Below are positions 17,480 to 26,314 of a stretch of DNA of 51,374 nt, in pieces. Position 1 is the stretch's first letter; the number at the start of each line of letters is the position of its first letter. The stretch spans positions 1 to 51,374 of the forward strand of contig CAZEMR010000016.1 of assembly GCA_964513465.1 (NCBI GenBank), written 5' to 3'. Origin of the DNA: CAZEMR01 sp964513465 (GTDB taxonomy: Bacteria; Bacteroidota; Ignavibacteria; Kapaibacteriales; UBA2268). The notes beneath the pieces are model-generated. The model was not told the DNA's origin and ran no database searches. It saw only the letters and a program-made list of their open reading frames with translations. Position numbers and translations under genes: made by a program.

Positions 17480-19717
17480 ATGATACCTGTTTCTACTTTT
17501 GGCGGAACTACCGAACCGGATTTCGAACTGGGTCTCGATCCCAATGCCGATCTGGAATATCTTATTTCAGAATGCCGGCGCAATCTTCCATCATTCAACG
17601 AAAAGCTGATACGCAAAGCATTCCACTGGTGTGTGGATGCCCATCGCGATAAAGTCCGCAAGTCCGGCAAGCCATATTATTTCCATCCGGTCTCTGTTGC
17701 TCTTATCGTTATCAACGAAATGCCCCTGGACGATATTTCTGTCGCTTCGGCCCTGATGCACGATATTCTGAATTATTCCGATAAATATTCCCTTAAGGAT
17801 ATCCGAACCGAGTTCGGTAATACTATCGCCGAGGTAGTCGACGGAATTACCAAAATCAAGCATATCGAAACTCATAATATCGAGCATCTCGACCAGCTCG
17901 ACAACTACCGGAGACTCCTGCTCTCGCTCTTCCGCGACGTAAGGATCATCCTTATCAAAATCGCCGACCGGCTGCACAATCTGCGTACCGCGATTCATCT
18001 GGACGAAGAAAAGCGCCACCGGCTGGCCAATGAAACCATGGAGGTGTACGCCCCATTTGCCAACCGCTTCGGGCTGCGCAATCTGAAATGGGAAATGGAA
18101 GACCTTGCGTTTAAAACCATAAACCGCGATGCATATGACCAGATCCGAAAATCCATCCATGGCACCCGCCGCGACCGCGAGCAATACGTCGATAAATTCA
18201 CTGCGCCTATACGCGCCCAGCTCGAACGCGACCAGATGCTGAATAAATTCGAGCTGAAGTTCGACATCAGCGGCCGCGCCAAGCATATTTATTCGATATT
18301 CAACAAAATGAAGCTCCGCCGCAAGTCGATCGATGAGCTTTACGACCTTTTCGCCGTCCGCATAATTCTGGATACCGAAGATAATAACATGTGCTTTTAT
18401 ATATATGGCGTCATCGCGGGAATCTATACACCCGTGCCGGCCACATTCAAGGATTACATAAATAATCCCAAGCAGAACGGCTACCAGTCCATCCACACCG
18501 CCGTAATCGGCCCGGACAACCGCGCAGTAGAGGTGCAGATACGCACCCGCAAAATGCACGAGCTCGCCGAGCAGGGCGTTGCCGCACACTTCCGCTATAA
18601 GTCGGGCGTCACCTCGCAGTCGGTGCTCGAGGACAGCAATCTGCAGCGCTGGATGGATATGGTGCGCGAAATATTCGAAAACGTAGGCGACGAAACTCCG
18701 CAGCTTTTGCTCGAAAGCGTCAAGAAAAACCTCTTCCTCGACGAAATTTATGTGTTTACCCCGGCCAACGAATTCCGCACGCTCCCGAAGGATTCCACCC
18801 CGCTGGACTTCGCATTCGATATCCACAGCGAGGTCGGATACCGCTGCATCGGCGCCAAGGTCAACGGCAGAATTGTACCGCTGGACTATAAACTGCAGAG
18901 CGGTGAACAGGTGGAAATACTAACCTCGCGCAACCAGCGCCCCCGCCGCGATTGGCTCGATATCGTCATCACCAGCCGTGCCCGATCGCTGATCCGGAAA
19001 TACCTGCGCGACGAAAAGAAAAAGCTCGAGGAAACCGGCCGCAAAATCTGGAAAGAAAAAATCGCCGACAAAAACATCCGCCTCTCTGGCAGAGACCTCG
19101 AAACTCTCGTGCAATCCTTTAAATTCGAAAGCCCCGAGGATTTCTATCTGGCAATCGGCAGCGGCGCACTCAATTTCGACGAAGCATATGATTTTATTAA
19201 ATTTAAATTCAATGAATTTATGCAGCACGACGGCGCGCTCACCGCTAACGGCAGCAGCGAACAATTCAAAACCCCGCCAAAGCTTACTGTACGCCAACTG
19301 AAAAACGGCGCCATAGCCCAGCTGGCAAAATGCTGCAATCCGTTGCCCGGCGACAAGATACTCGCAGTCGAAACCCCGCGTGGAATGGTGATCCACCGCC
19401 TCGGCTGCCAATCAATCAAAACCGCCGGCCAGCGCGAACGCATATTCGAAATCGACTGGTCGCAATTCGAAGAAAATAAAATCATTACCGAAATTCGGAT
19501 CAGCGGCGACGACCGCCCCTCGCTGATGAAGGACATCACCAATGCGATCATCAGCATAGATAATATAAGCATACAGGGCGTTACTTTCGATAATTTCGAT
19601 GCCAATTTCGAGAGCATAATCACGCTGAACCTCTCCGATCCGGCCCAGATAGATGCTCTTTTCAGCGATCTGAACAGACTTAGCGGCGTCCGCCAGGTCG
19701 AAGTAATCAATAATTAA
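17480..19717 (+). CDS. rel: Rel/SpoT (p)ppGpp enzyme with altered HD hydrolase motif
   Basis: A 745-residue RelA/SpoT homologue of the long type. Order: HD domain (about 30-190), synthetase domain (about 245-370, with GRAKHIYSIF, YDLFAVRIIL, NGYQSIHT and VEVQIRTR all intact), TGS domain (IYVFTPANEFRTLPKDSTPL), a zinc-finger-like Cys cluster (KCCNPLPGD to HRLGC) and a C-terminal ACT domain. In the HD domain the usual HDxxED reads H94-D95-I-L-N98-Y99, so the Glu-Asp pair needed for ppGpp hydrolysis is missing, while ADRLHNLRT and the histidine in YYFHPVSV remain. The enzyme may therefore be mainly a synthetase. The start has an upstream CCGGAGA 12 nt away. Confidence 0.92.
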   Translation: MIPVSTFGGTTEPDFELGLDPNADLEYLISECRRNLPSFNEKLIRKAFHWCVDAHRDKVRKSGKPYYFHPVSVALIVINEMPLDDISVASALMHDILNYSDKYSLKDIRTEFGNTIAEVVDGITKIKHIETHNIEHLDQLDNYRRLLLSLFRDVRIILIKIADRLHNLRTAIHLDEEKRHRLANETMEVYAPFANRFGLRNLKWEMEDLAFKTINRDAYDQIRKSIHGTRRDREQYVDKFTAPIRAQLERDQMLNKFELKFDISGRAKHIYSIFNKMKLRRKSIDELYDLFAVRIILDTEDNNMCFYIYGVIAGIYTPVPATFKDYINNPKQNGYQSIHTAVIGPDNRAVEVQIRTRKMHELAEQGVAAHFRYKSGVTSQSVLEDSNLQRWMDMVREIFENVGDETPQLLLESVKKNLFLDEIYVFTPANEFRTLPKDSTPLDFAFDIHSEVGYRCIGAKVNGRIVPLDYKLQSGEQVEILTSRNQRPRRDWLDIVITSRARSLIRKYLRDEKKKLEETGRKIWKEKIADKNIRLSGRDLETLVQSFKFESPEDFYLAIGSGALNFDEAYDFIKFKFNEFMQHDGALTANGSSEQFKTPPKLTVRQLKNGAIAQLAKCCNPLPGDKILAVETPRGMVIHRLGCQSIKTAGQRERIFEIDWSQFEENKIITEIRISGDDRPSLMKDITNAIISIDNISIQGVTFDNFDANFESIITLNLSDPAQIDALFSDLNRLSGVRQVEVINN

Positions 19718-19748
19718 GCGCAGGAAATCCGCGCTGAAAATGTTTTTT
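19717..19748 (+). terminator. Candidate terminator after rel
   Basis: Stem AGCGC(A)GGA / TCCGCGCT with a 2-nt loop and a bulged A begins at the stop codon. A U-rich run (TTTTTT) follows 8 nt later, so it is a slightly imperfect Rho-independent terminator. Confidence 0.5.
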
Positions 19749-19893
19749 CTGTTTGTATTTATTTATATAATCATTAATTTATCTCCGAATAATTCGCAAA
19801 TTTCCTTTTTATATTCAAAAAGGATTGCAACTGATCGAAAAATTTCCTAATTTTTAGCACATCTTTTAAGTTCTACAAAAGGGTGAATCTGCA

Positions 19894-20397
19894 GTGAGCT
19901 TGACCTTTATATTTTTCGCAATTCTTGGAATTCTCGCTATCGCAAGCGGGATAGTAACAATCGCAAGCAAAAACCCGATCGCATCGGCTCTTGCTCTGGT
20001 ATTCCATTTCTTTATGCTGGCCGGGCTGTATCTGACGCTCAATGCCCAGTTCCTTGCGGTGCTCCAGATACTCGTCTATGCCGGGGCAATCATGGTGCTG
20101 GTCATATTCGTCATAATGCTGCTCAATCTGGGCGAGGAGGAAACCCTTGCGCTCAAATTCAAATACAGGCAGGTATTCGCCATAATATTCGGTCTGGCGC
20201 TCTGCGTTACTCTGGTGAGCGCATATCTTTCAGCTACTCCCGAGGGCGCCGCCGCTGCGACCCTATACGAAGGCACAGCCGGGAATATCGGCCAATTGCT
20301 ATTTGTCAATTACCTGTTCCCGTTCGAGGCGATCTCTTTGCTGCTGCTGACTGCAATCGCCGGCGCAGTGATACTGGCAAAGCGCAAAATCGATTAA
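19894..20397 (+). CDS. nuoJ: NADH-quinone oxidoreductase subunit J
   Basis: A 167-residue inner-membrane subunit of respiratory complex I, part of the proton-pumping arm. Five hydrophobic helices are visible, with the family signature LQILVYAGAIMVLVIFVIML around residues 52-71. The start is GTG at 19894, with a weak purine stretch (AAAAGGGTG) 11 nt upstream. Only nuoK follows; nuoH/I before it and nuoL/M/N after it are absent, so this pair is detached from the usual operon. Confidence 0.92.
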   Translation: MSLTFIFFAILGILAIASGIVTIASKNPIASALALVFHFFMLAGLYLTLNAQFLAVLQILVYAGAIMVLVIFVIMLLNLGEEETLALKFKYRQVFAIIFGLALCVTLVSAYLSATPEGAAAATLYEGTAGNIGQLLFVNYLFPFEAISLLLLTAIAGAVILAKRKID

Positions 20398-20427
20398 TTA
20401 TTTATAAATCATTAAATTGAAACGATT

Positions 20428-20742
20428 ATGAATCTCGAAGTCATACCTCTGGAATATTATCTCGGGCTATCGGCCATTTTGTTTATAATTGGCACTATCG
20501 GCGTGCTGACACGCCGCAATGCTATCATCATATTCATGTCCATCGAATTGATGCTCAACGCCGTAAACCTCACTCTGGTAGGCTTTTCATCTTTCATGAA
20601 CGAGGCCGACGGCCAGATATTCGTATTCTTCGTGATGGCGGTGGCGGCGGCCGAAGCAGCAATCGGACTCGCGATTGTGCTTGCGCTATTCCGCAACAAG
20701 AAAACGGTATATGTGGACGAGGTCAATGTGCTCAAATGGTAA
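20428..20742 (+). CDS. nuoK: NADH-quinone oxidoreductase subunit K
   Basis: A 104-residue complex I membrane subunit with three helices. The conserved glutamates of the proton path are present in FMSIELMLNAVNL and AAAEAAIGLAIV. It follows nuoJ by 30 nt and is closed by a strong terminator (20767-20803), so the transcript seems to contain only J and K. Confidence 0.95.
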   Translation: MNLEVIPLEYYLGLSAILFIIGTIGVLTRRNAIIIFMSIELMLNAVNLTLVGFSSFMNEADGQIFVFFVMAVAAAEAAIGLAIVLALFRNKKTVYVDEVNVLKW

Positions 20743-20766
20743 TCGAATAATTATCAAATACTTACG

Positions 20767-20803
20767 ATCCGCGGCCGTCAATTCACCGGCTGCGGATTTT
20801 TTT
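20767..20803 (+). terminator. Rho-independent terminator after nuoK
   Basis: Stem ATCCGC(G)GCCG / CGGC(T)GCGGAT around a 9-nt loop is followed by seven T. It separates nuoJK from the UbiA-like gene. Confidence 0.9.
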
Positions 20804-20826
20804 ATTTAATCACAAATATCCGTAAA

Positions 20827-21708
20827 TTGCGGATCCCAAAGTTTAACAACATCGACCAAAGGAGACCAGCCATCAGATACGAATTTTTCAGAGGAACGCT
20901 CGCGACGCTGCGGGCACGGCTATTTTCTGCGGCGCTGACTCCCGCGCTCATAGGCGGGGCTTATGCCGCCCGCCGCAATGTATTCGAAGACGAAAGCTTT
21001 GCGCTGATTATAATCGGGCTTGCCTGCGCACAGCTCGCAGTGCTTCTGATTTCCGATTATATTAATTTCAAAAATTTCCCGGAAAAAGAGCCGGATTACT
21101 ACATCCTTCCTGGCAGCCCGGTATTCGGTTCGCCGGACGTCAAGCCAAAGCTGACAGCGGCGTTAGCGGCAATATCCTCGATATTCGCTTTGACAATACT
21201 TGCCTGGTTCTCTATCAAAGCCGGCACTGGCGTTCTGATACTCGGTGCGGCGGGCGTTGCGCTCGGCGCATTATATATATTCAATCCCTTCCGCGGGGCA
21301 TATTTCTCCGCGGCGCTGATTTCGCCTTTCGTCGGCAGCGGAGTTTATATGGCAATGACGGGGATCAGCCTGGGCTGGGCATACCTTGCGCCGGCGCCTC
21401 TGGTCTGGATAGCCGCAGCCGAGCTTCTGACTCACCGCGAGGTCTATCGCGGCGGGCGTTTCCGCAGCAGTCTGACTAATACTGTGCTTTTCCTTTATTT
21501 TATGGCATTTCTGAACATCAATATTTTCTACTATGCCGGACTATATTCGTATTATTCATTATTTGTAAGCCTTGTGTTGCTAATGGCTGTATTCTATCTA
21601 TTGCGGATATTCCGTTTCGAACGGCGCGACCCGGTGCCAGCTGTGGCTTTGGGGGCAATTGTTTATTCGGTTGTGGGCGTATTGCTGGCAATGACGATAC
21701 TCTCCTGA
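20827..21708 (+). CDS. UbiA-like prenyltransferase-family membrane protein
   Basis: A polytopic protein (293 residues from TTG at 20827) with about eight helices and the outline of the UbiA/MenA family: an Arg-rich start (FFRGTLATLRARLFSAALTPALIGG), an aspartate region LISDYINFKNFPEKEPD, and YIFNPFRGAYFSAALISPF, which resembles the MenA segment LYTxGPxPLG. The family's NDxxD and second DxxxD motifs are degraded, so catalysis on prenyl diphosphate is uncertain. Start choice is unclear: TTG at 20827 has no SD, whereas AAGGAG (20859-20864) lies 7 nt before an in-frame ATC (20872). Placement after nuoJK hints at a quinone link, but the terminator between them weakens it. Confidence 0.65.
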   Translation: MRIPKFNNIDQRRPAIRYEFFRGTLATLRARLFSAALTPALIGGAYAARRNVFEDESFALIIIGLACAQLAVLLISDYINFKNFPEKEPDYYILPGSPVFGSPDVKPKLTAALAAISSIFALTILAWFSIKAGTGVLILGAAGVALGALYIFNPFRGAYFSAALISPFVGSGVYMAMTGISLGWAYLAPAPLVWIAAAELLTHREVYRGGRFRSSLTNTVLFLYFMAFLNINIFYYAGLYSYYSLFVSLVLLMAVFYLLRIFRFERRDPVPAVALGAIVYSVVGVLLAMTILS

Positions 21709-21825
21709 TTAGGTGAATTTTTCTTTCAAATCATGGATTGATTAGACATTTTAAATATTTCCCGTTGTGCTTTCCGTTAATATTTGTTAAATTATAACAT
21801 ATATATTATATATCGGAGAGTACAA

Positions 21826-23037
21826 ATGCCAGTTGTATCGCTCCTGACCACGCCCTATTGCAATGGCCAGGGCATAGCCCAGGAACTTGCCGCCGAACAA
21901 AATCTGCGGCTTGTAAAAGACGATATCGTCAATCAGATATCAGTGGATTACGACGTCCCAATCGACAAATTGCTCGAAGCCATCAACGGCAGCAATAAGT
22001 TTTTTGCTATGAACAGCCGCGACCGCCGGAAATTCATATTCTACATCAAAGAGCGAGTCGCCGCCGAGGTAGCCAAAAACAATTGCATAATAGCCGGATT
22101 TACCAGTCTGATGGTGCCACGCAATATCTCGCATGTGCTCAAGGTATGCCTTACCGGCGACATCAATTTCCGCATCGATAATGCGATCAATCGCACTAAT
22201 CTGAACGCAAAGGCTGCCCGCGACCTGATTAAGGAGATCGACCAGAAATTATTCAACTGGTCGAATTTTATTTATAAGACCAATCCCTGGGATGCCCATC
22301 TCTACGACATAGTTATCCCGGCGCACAAAAAAACGCCCGACGAGATCACCTCGATGATCTCGGTCAATCTGGCCCAGGACGTTATCAACGAATCCTCAGC
22401 CTCGGTGCAGCAGGCGAAGGATTTCGAGCTGGCCGCTCGCGTCAATGCGCAGCTTGCCCGCGAAGGCCACGACGTGGACGTATCCGCACGCGGCGCGCAT
22501 ATCACCGTCATGCTGCGCAAATACTACCTGCGGCTGGAGCATCACAAACAGGAGCTTCGCGATATCGTAATGAAACTGGACGGAGTAAAAAGCGTCGAAG
22601 TCAAAATGGGACCCTCGTTCAATATGCCATTTATGCACATACCGGTGGACTTTGAAGTGCCAAATAAAACATTGCTTGTAGACGACGAAAAAGAATTCGT
22701 CGAAACTTTGTCGGAGCGCCTGAAAACCCGCAACATCGCTTCGGTAGTGGCATACGACGGCCAGAGCGCTCTGGAATCGATACGCCGCGACAAACCCGAC
22801 GTCATGGTGCTCGACTTAAAAATGCCCGGCATGGGCGGCATGGACGTTTTGCGCCGCGTCAAAGACGAATACCCGAATATCGAGGTAATTATTCTGACCG
22901 GTCACGGCAGCGATAAGGAAAAAGAAGTAGCGATGAATCTCGGCGCATTCGCCTATCTCGAAAAACCTGTTGATATAAAATTGCTATCGAAGGTTATGAA
23001 AGACGCATATTCGGGGCTGAATGCCGAATCGGAATGA
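21826..23037 (+). CDS. Cytidylate-kinase-like / response-regulator receiver fusion
   Basis: A 403-residue protein. Residues about 1-190 resemble the cytidylate-kinase-like family, but the expected P-loop lysine pattern is replaced by TPYCNGQGIAQELA, so nucleotide kinase activity is doubtful. A middle segment (about 200-275, VNAQLAREGHDVDVSARGAHITVML to GVKSVEVKM) resembles a BON or small alpha/beta domain. The C-terminal receiver domain has VDDEKEF, phospho-acceptor Asp in VLDLKMPG, TGH and EKPVD. There is no DNA-binding domain. ATG at 21826 was chosen because GGAGAG lies 6 nt upstream; an upstream TTG in frame is less likely. It opens the signalling operon that ends in sulP. Confidence 0.75.
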   Translation: MPVVSLLTTPYCNGQGIAQELAAEQNLRLVKDDIVNQISVDYDVPIDKLLEAINGSNKFFAMNSRDRRKFIFYIKERVAAEVAKNNCIIAGFTSLMVPRNISHVLKVCLTGDINFRIDNAINRTNLNAKAARDLIKEIDQKLFNWSNFIYKTNPWDAHLYDIVIPAHKKTPDEITSMISVNLAQDVINESSASVQQAKDFELAARVNAQLAREGHDVDVSARGAHITVMLRKYYLRLEHHKQELRDIVMKLDGVKSVEVKMGPSFNMPFMHIPVDFEVPNKTLLVDDEKEFVETLSERLKTRNIASVVAYDGQSALESIRRDKPDVMVLDLKMPGMGGMDVLRRVKDEYPNIEVIILTGHGSDKEKEVAMNLGAFAYLEKPVDIKLLSKVMKDAYSGLNAESE

Positions 23038-23081
23038 TTATATAGATTTTTATTAATAATTAAGAGAATATAATATTTCGG

Positions 23082-24818
23082 ATGAAAATTCACAGAAATA
23101 ATATTCTCGCAAACGACGAGAGCGACCTCCCCCAGGGCGATGTCGACCAAAAAAAGCGCTACCGGCGGCTGTTGCGATATACTATCGCACTGGTATCGAT
23201 TGTGGCAATCACTCCGCTGATAATTATGACAATGATCAATTTTTATCAGTACCGGAAAGCCTACCGCAGCGATATTGTGTATCCGATTACCCGTCAGACA
23301 ACTAACATCAAGCAATCGCTCGAATCATTCCTCCACCAGCGGGTATCGGCGCTCAAGCTCGTCGCCAAGGAAAAGAAATACGAAGACCTGACCGATCTGA
23401 AAAAGCTCGTTCAGACCCTCCGCCATCTTAAGGAATCCTGCCCGGGATTTATCGACCTCAGCGTTATCGATTCCGAAGGCAAACAGGTGGCCTACGTCGG
23501 GCCATATAACCTATTGGGCAAGGATTACAAAGACCAGGAGTGGTTCAACGAGACCTCTATCAAAGGGGTGCACATAAGCGAGGTATTCCTGGGCTATCGC
23601 AATCTGCCGCATTTCCTGATCGCCATACTCAACGAAACCGAAAATCTGAATTATTATATAATCCGCTCTACGATCGACACCGACGAGCTTTATCGTCAGA
23701 TCACCGCCCAGAAGCTGCTGCCATCGAGCGACGCATTCCTTATAAACAAGGACGGAGTGCTGCAGACCCCCTCGCGATTCCACGGCGACGTGCTCGAAAC
23801 CACCGATGTGCCCATCCCCCGCTATGCCGACGAATACGGAGTCATAGAGCGCGACCAAGTCCCCGACGCAGTCGAAATCCTCGGATATGCATATATCAAT
23901 AATTCGCCCTTTATATTGCTCGAGACATTCCACCCCGAATCAATGATGGGCGACTGGCTCTCGGGCCGCAACGATATACTGCTCATACTCACAATCAGCA
24001 TCACGGTAATATTGATCGTAATCGTATGGGGATCGCGGCATATGGTGCGCCAGATCGAAATATCCGACCAGAAACGCACCCGAATACTCCATCAGGTGGA
24101 ATATACCAGCAAGATGGCATCGATCGGACGGCTCGCGGCAGGAGTATCGCACGAAATCAACAATCCGCTTGCGATAATCAACGAAAACGCCGGGATGATT
24201 CAGGACATACTCTCGGTTACATCGGATTTCCCCCGAAAAGAAAAAGTCTTAAAAAATATAAATTCGATAACCCGGTCGGTGGAGCGATGCAGCAAAATTA
24301 CCCACCGCCTATTGGGATTTGCTAAACGAATCGACACGCAAACCGAAGACATCCGGCTCGATGAATTAATCAAAGAAGTCGCCGGATTTATGAGCCGCGA
24401 ATCTATGGCACGCAATATCAAATTTATTTTCGAAAATATCGAAAGCGATATCGAAATTCGCAGCGATCGCGGCCAGCTCCAGCAGGTATTCCTGAATATT
24501 ATCAATAACGCAGTCGATGCCGTCGACGACGGCGGGGTGATCCGGATCAATATAATCCGCTCATCCGAGGAATTCGTCAAAGTCAGTATTTCCGACAACG
24601 GAGAGGGCATCCCACCCGGCGAAATCGACCGGATTTTCGAGCCATTTTTTACACGCAAAAAAGAAAAGGGCACCGGACTCGGCCTGGCCATCACATATGG
24701 AATTATCCAAAAGCTCGGCGGCCGGATCGAAGTAGACAGCCAGCTAAATGTGGGCACCAACTTCGATATTTTCCTGCCGGTCAACCCGCCTTCTGAAAGG
24801 ATTAATCATGAAGTCTAA
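23082..24818 (+). CDS. Membrane histidine kinase with Cache-type sensor
   Basis: A 578-residue sensor kinase. Helix 1 is near residues 29-50 (IALVSIVAITPLIIMTMINF), an extracytoplasmic Cache-like domain spans about 55-300 (FIDLSVIDSEGKQVAYVGPYN, FLINKDGVLQTPS), and helix 2 is near 302-322. The kinase core has His357 in AAGVSHEINNPLA, N-box NIINNAVDAV, G1 SDNGEGIP and G2 GTGLGLAI, of the NtrB/ZraS-like HisKA class. Its 3' end overlaps the next gene by 11 nt, so it is coupled to a single-domain receiver. It probably senses a small anionic or organic ligand outside the membrane (inference from the transporter in the operon). Confidence 0.9.
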   Translation: MKIHRNNILANDESDLPQGDVDQKKRYRRLLRYTIALVSIVAITPLIIMTMINFYQYRKAYRSDIVYPITRQTTNIKQSLESFLHQRVSALKLVAKEKKYEDLTDLKKLVQTLRHLKESCPGFIDLSVIDSEGKQVAYVGPYNLLGKDYKDQEWFNETSIKGVHISEVFLGYRNLPHFLIAILNETENLNYYIIRSTIDTDELYRQITAQKLLPSSDAFLINKDGVLQTPSRFHGDVLETTDVPIPRYADEYGVIERDQVPDAVEILGYAYINNSPFILLETFHPESMMGDWLSGRNDILLILTISITVILIVIVWGSRHMVRQIEISDQKRTRILHQVEYTSKMASIGRLAAGVSHEINNPLAIINENAGMIQDILSVTSDFPRKEKVLKNINSITRSVERCSKITHRLLGFAKRIDTQTEDIRLDELIKEVAGFMSRESMARNIKFIFENIESDIEIRSDRGQLQQVFLNIINNAVDAVDDGGVIRINIIRSSEEFVKVSISDNGEGIPPGEIDRIFEPFFTRKKEKGTGLGLAITYGIIQKLGGRIEVDSQLNVGTNFDIFLPVNPPSERINHEV

Positions 24819-25185
24819 AACCCGGATACTCGTGGTCGACGACGAAGAAGACCTTGTATATACGCTCGCAGAGCGCCTCGAATTCCGTGGAATGGTGGCC
24901 GACGCAGCAATAAACGGCACAGAAGCAATCAAAAAATTCGAAAAGAACACATACGATGTGACCGTTATCGACATGAAAATGCCCGGACTCAACGGCATCG
25001 AATTGCTCAACATCGCAAAGCATCTGCAGCCCGGAATGAAAATAATTCTTATCACCGGCCACGGCACAATCGAGGAAGGCTCGCGGGCCAAAGCGCTCGG
25101 AGCCGTGGATTATTTAGTCAAACCCATAAAAATCGGACAATTAATCGAAAAGATCAAAACTGCACTAAATAAGGACGAAAGCTGA
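24808..25185 (+). CDS. Single-domain response regulator
   Basis: A 125-residue receiver domain: VVDDEEDL, phospho-acceptor Asp in VIDMKMPG, TGHGT and KPIK. There is no output domain, so it signals by protein contact, like CheY or Spo0F. Start ATG at 24808 overlaps the kinase stop and follows GAAAGG; an upstream in-frame TTG would extend it into kinase coding sequence and is rejected. Confidence 0.88.
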   Translation: MKSKTRILVVDDEEDLVYTLAERLEFRGMVADAAINGTEAIKKFEKNTYDVTVIDMKMPGLNGIELLNIAKHLQPGMKIILITGHGTIEEGSRAKALGAVDYLVKPIKIGQLIEKIKTALNKDES

Positions 25186-25189
25186 ATTT

Positions 25190-25828
25190 ATGGATCAAAG
25201 CGCCGAATATCGAAATAAACTGGAATTCTTCGGTCGGATTACCGCGAGCATCTCGCACGAGCTTAACAACGTATTCTCGATTGTCAACGAGCTGAACGGC
25301 GTGGTCGAGGATATGATCGAAATCGCCGGCCCGGGAAATGCGGTCGATCCGCATCGCCTCGAATCGGTCAATGGGCGCATCAGCGCACAGCTTTCGCGGG
25401 GCAATTCGATCATCAAAAAAATGAATCGCTTCGCCCACACGATAGACGAGCCGCTTTGCCATTTCGATGCAGCCGGGGTAATTGATAATTTCGTTTCAAT
25501 TTACCGCCGGCTTGCGGATCTGAGGCATATTAGGATCAACTTCGCCGACGATGGTGGATTCAAAATTTTCGGCAGCCCGTTTGGCCTGCAGTTTGTAATA
25601 TACCGCTGCCTCGAAGTATTAATAAATCATTTACCCGAAAATTCCACAATCCGGATATCGTTTACTCCGGACAATGAAATATCTATTTCGGCCGAAGGCG
25701 TTACCGTCCGACCCGAAGATGAGATTATTGCAGAGCTGAAGCATGCGGCAGCGTCAGTCGGCTTTGAAGCGGTTTTCAATCAAAATGAAACAAACTCTGA
25801 ATTCATTGTACACATGATTAATAATTAA
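25190..25828 (+). CDS. Truncated histidine kinase / phosphotransfer-like protein
   Basis: A 212-residue protein with a good HisKA box (GRITASISHELNNVFSI, His23) but a decayed ATPase region: the N-box position reads EVLINHL, and G1/G2 glycine motifs are absent from ISISAEGVTVRPEDE. This layout resembles dimeric histidine phosphotransfer proteins derived from kinases (ChpT/Spo0B style), which pass phosphate between receivers. It sits between two receiver genes, 4 nt after the first, so a relay role is plausible but inferred. Confidence 0.7.
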   Translation: MDQSAEYRNKLEFFGRITASISHELNNVFSIVNELNGVVEDMIEIAGPGNAVDPHRLESVNGRISAQLSRGNSIIKKMNRFAHTIDEPLCHFDAAGVIDNFVSIYRRLADLRHIRINFADDGGFKIFGSPFGLQFVIYRCLEVLINHLPENSTIRISFTPDNEISISAEGVTVRPEDEIIAELKHAAASVGFEAVFNQNETNSEFIVHMINN

Positions 25829-25877
25829 TAAATACACATGATCGAATAAATAATCACTATTCCAAAGGAAAAGGATC

Positions 25878-26309
25878 ATGGAAAACACAAAAGTATTGCT
25901 CGTTGACGACGAGCCCGAATTCACTGCAACGCTAGCCGAACGTCTTGCCACCCGCGAGCTCGAGGTCGACGTATCCGACAACGGCGCCGACGCACTGAGC
26001 AAAGTCCGCGATAAAAATTACGACGCCGTTGTGCTCGATATGGCAATGCCCGGGCTGGACGGCATCGAGACATTAAAGCTGATGCTCGAGAAAAATCCCG
26101 ACCTGCAGATCATATTCCTGACGGGCTACGCCACAGTCGAGAAATCCGTCGAGGCAATCAAACTCGGTGCAAAAGACTTTCTCGAAAAACCCGTTGATAT
26201 TGCAGCGCTTTACGAAAAAATCAAAAACGCAAAAGTCGAACGAATGATTCTAACAGAGAAAAAGCTCGAGGAAAAAATCAAAAATATTATGACCAAAAAA
26301 GGCTGGTAG
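25878..26309 (+). CDS. Response regulator with charged C-terminal tail
   Basis: A 143-residue receiver (VDDEPEF, Asp in VLDMAMPG, TGYAT, EKPVD) with a short Lys/Glu helix at the end (MILTEKKLEEKIKNIMTKKG) instead of a DNA-binding domain. A strong purine SD (AAAGGAAAAGGATC) precedes the ATG. The sulP gene starts 5 nt after its stop, so the two are made together and this receiver may touch the transporter directly (inference). Confidence 0.88.
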   Translation: MENTKVLLVDDEPEFTATLAERLATRELEVDVSDNGADALSKVRDKNYDAVVLDMAMPGLDGIETLKLMLEKNPDLQIIFLTGYATVEKSVEAIKLGAKDFLEKPVDIAALYEKIKNAKVERMILTEKKLEEKIKNIMTKKGW

Positions 26310-26314
26310 GATTA

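Noticed and set aside
17591..18826. Long minus-strand frame opposite rel
   Set aside because: Shadow of the Rel/SpoT gene, whose motifs are unmistakable.
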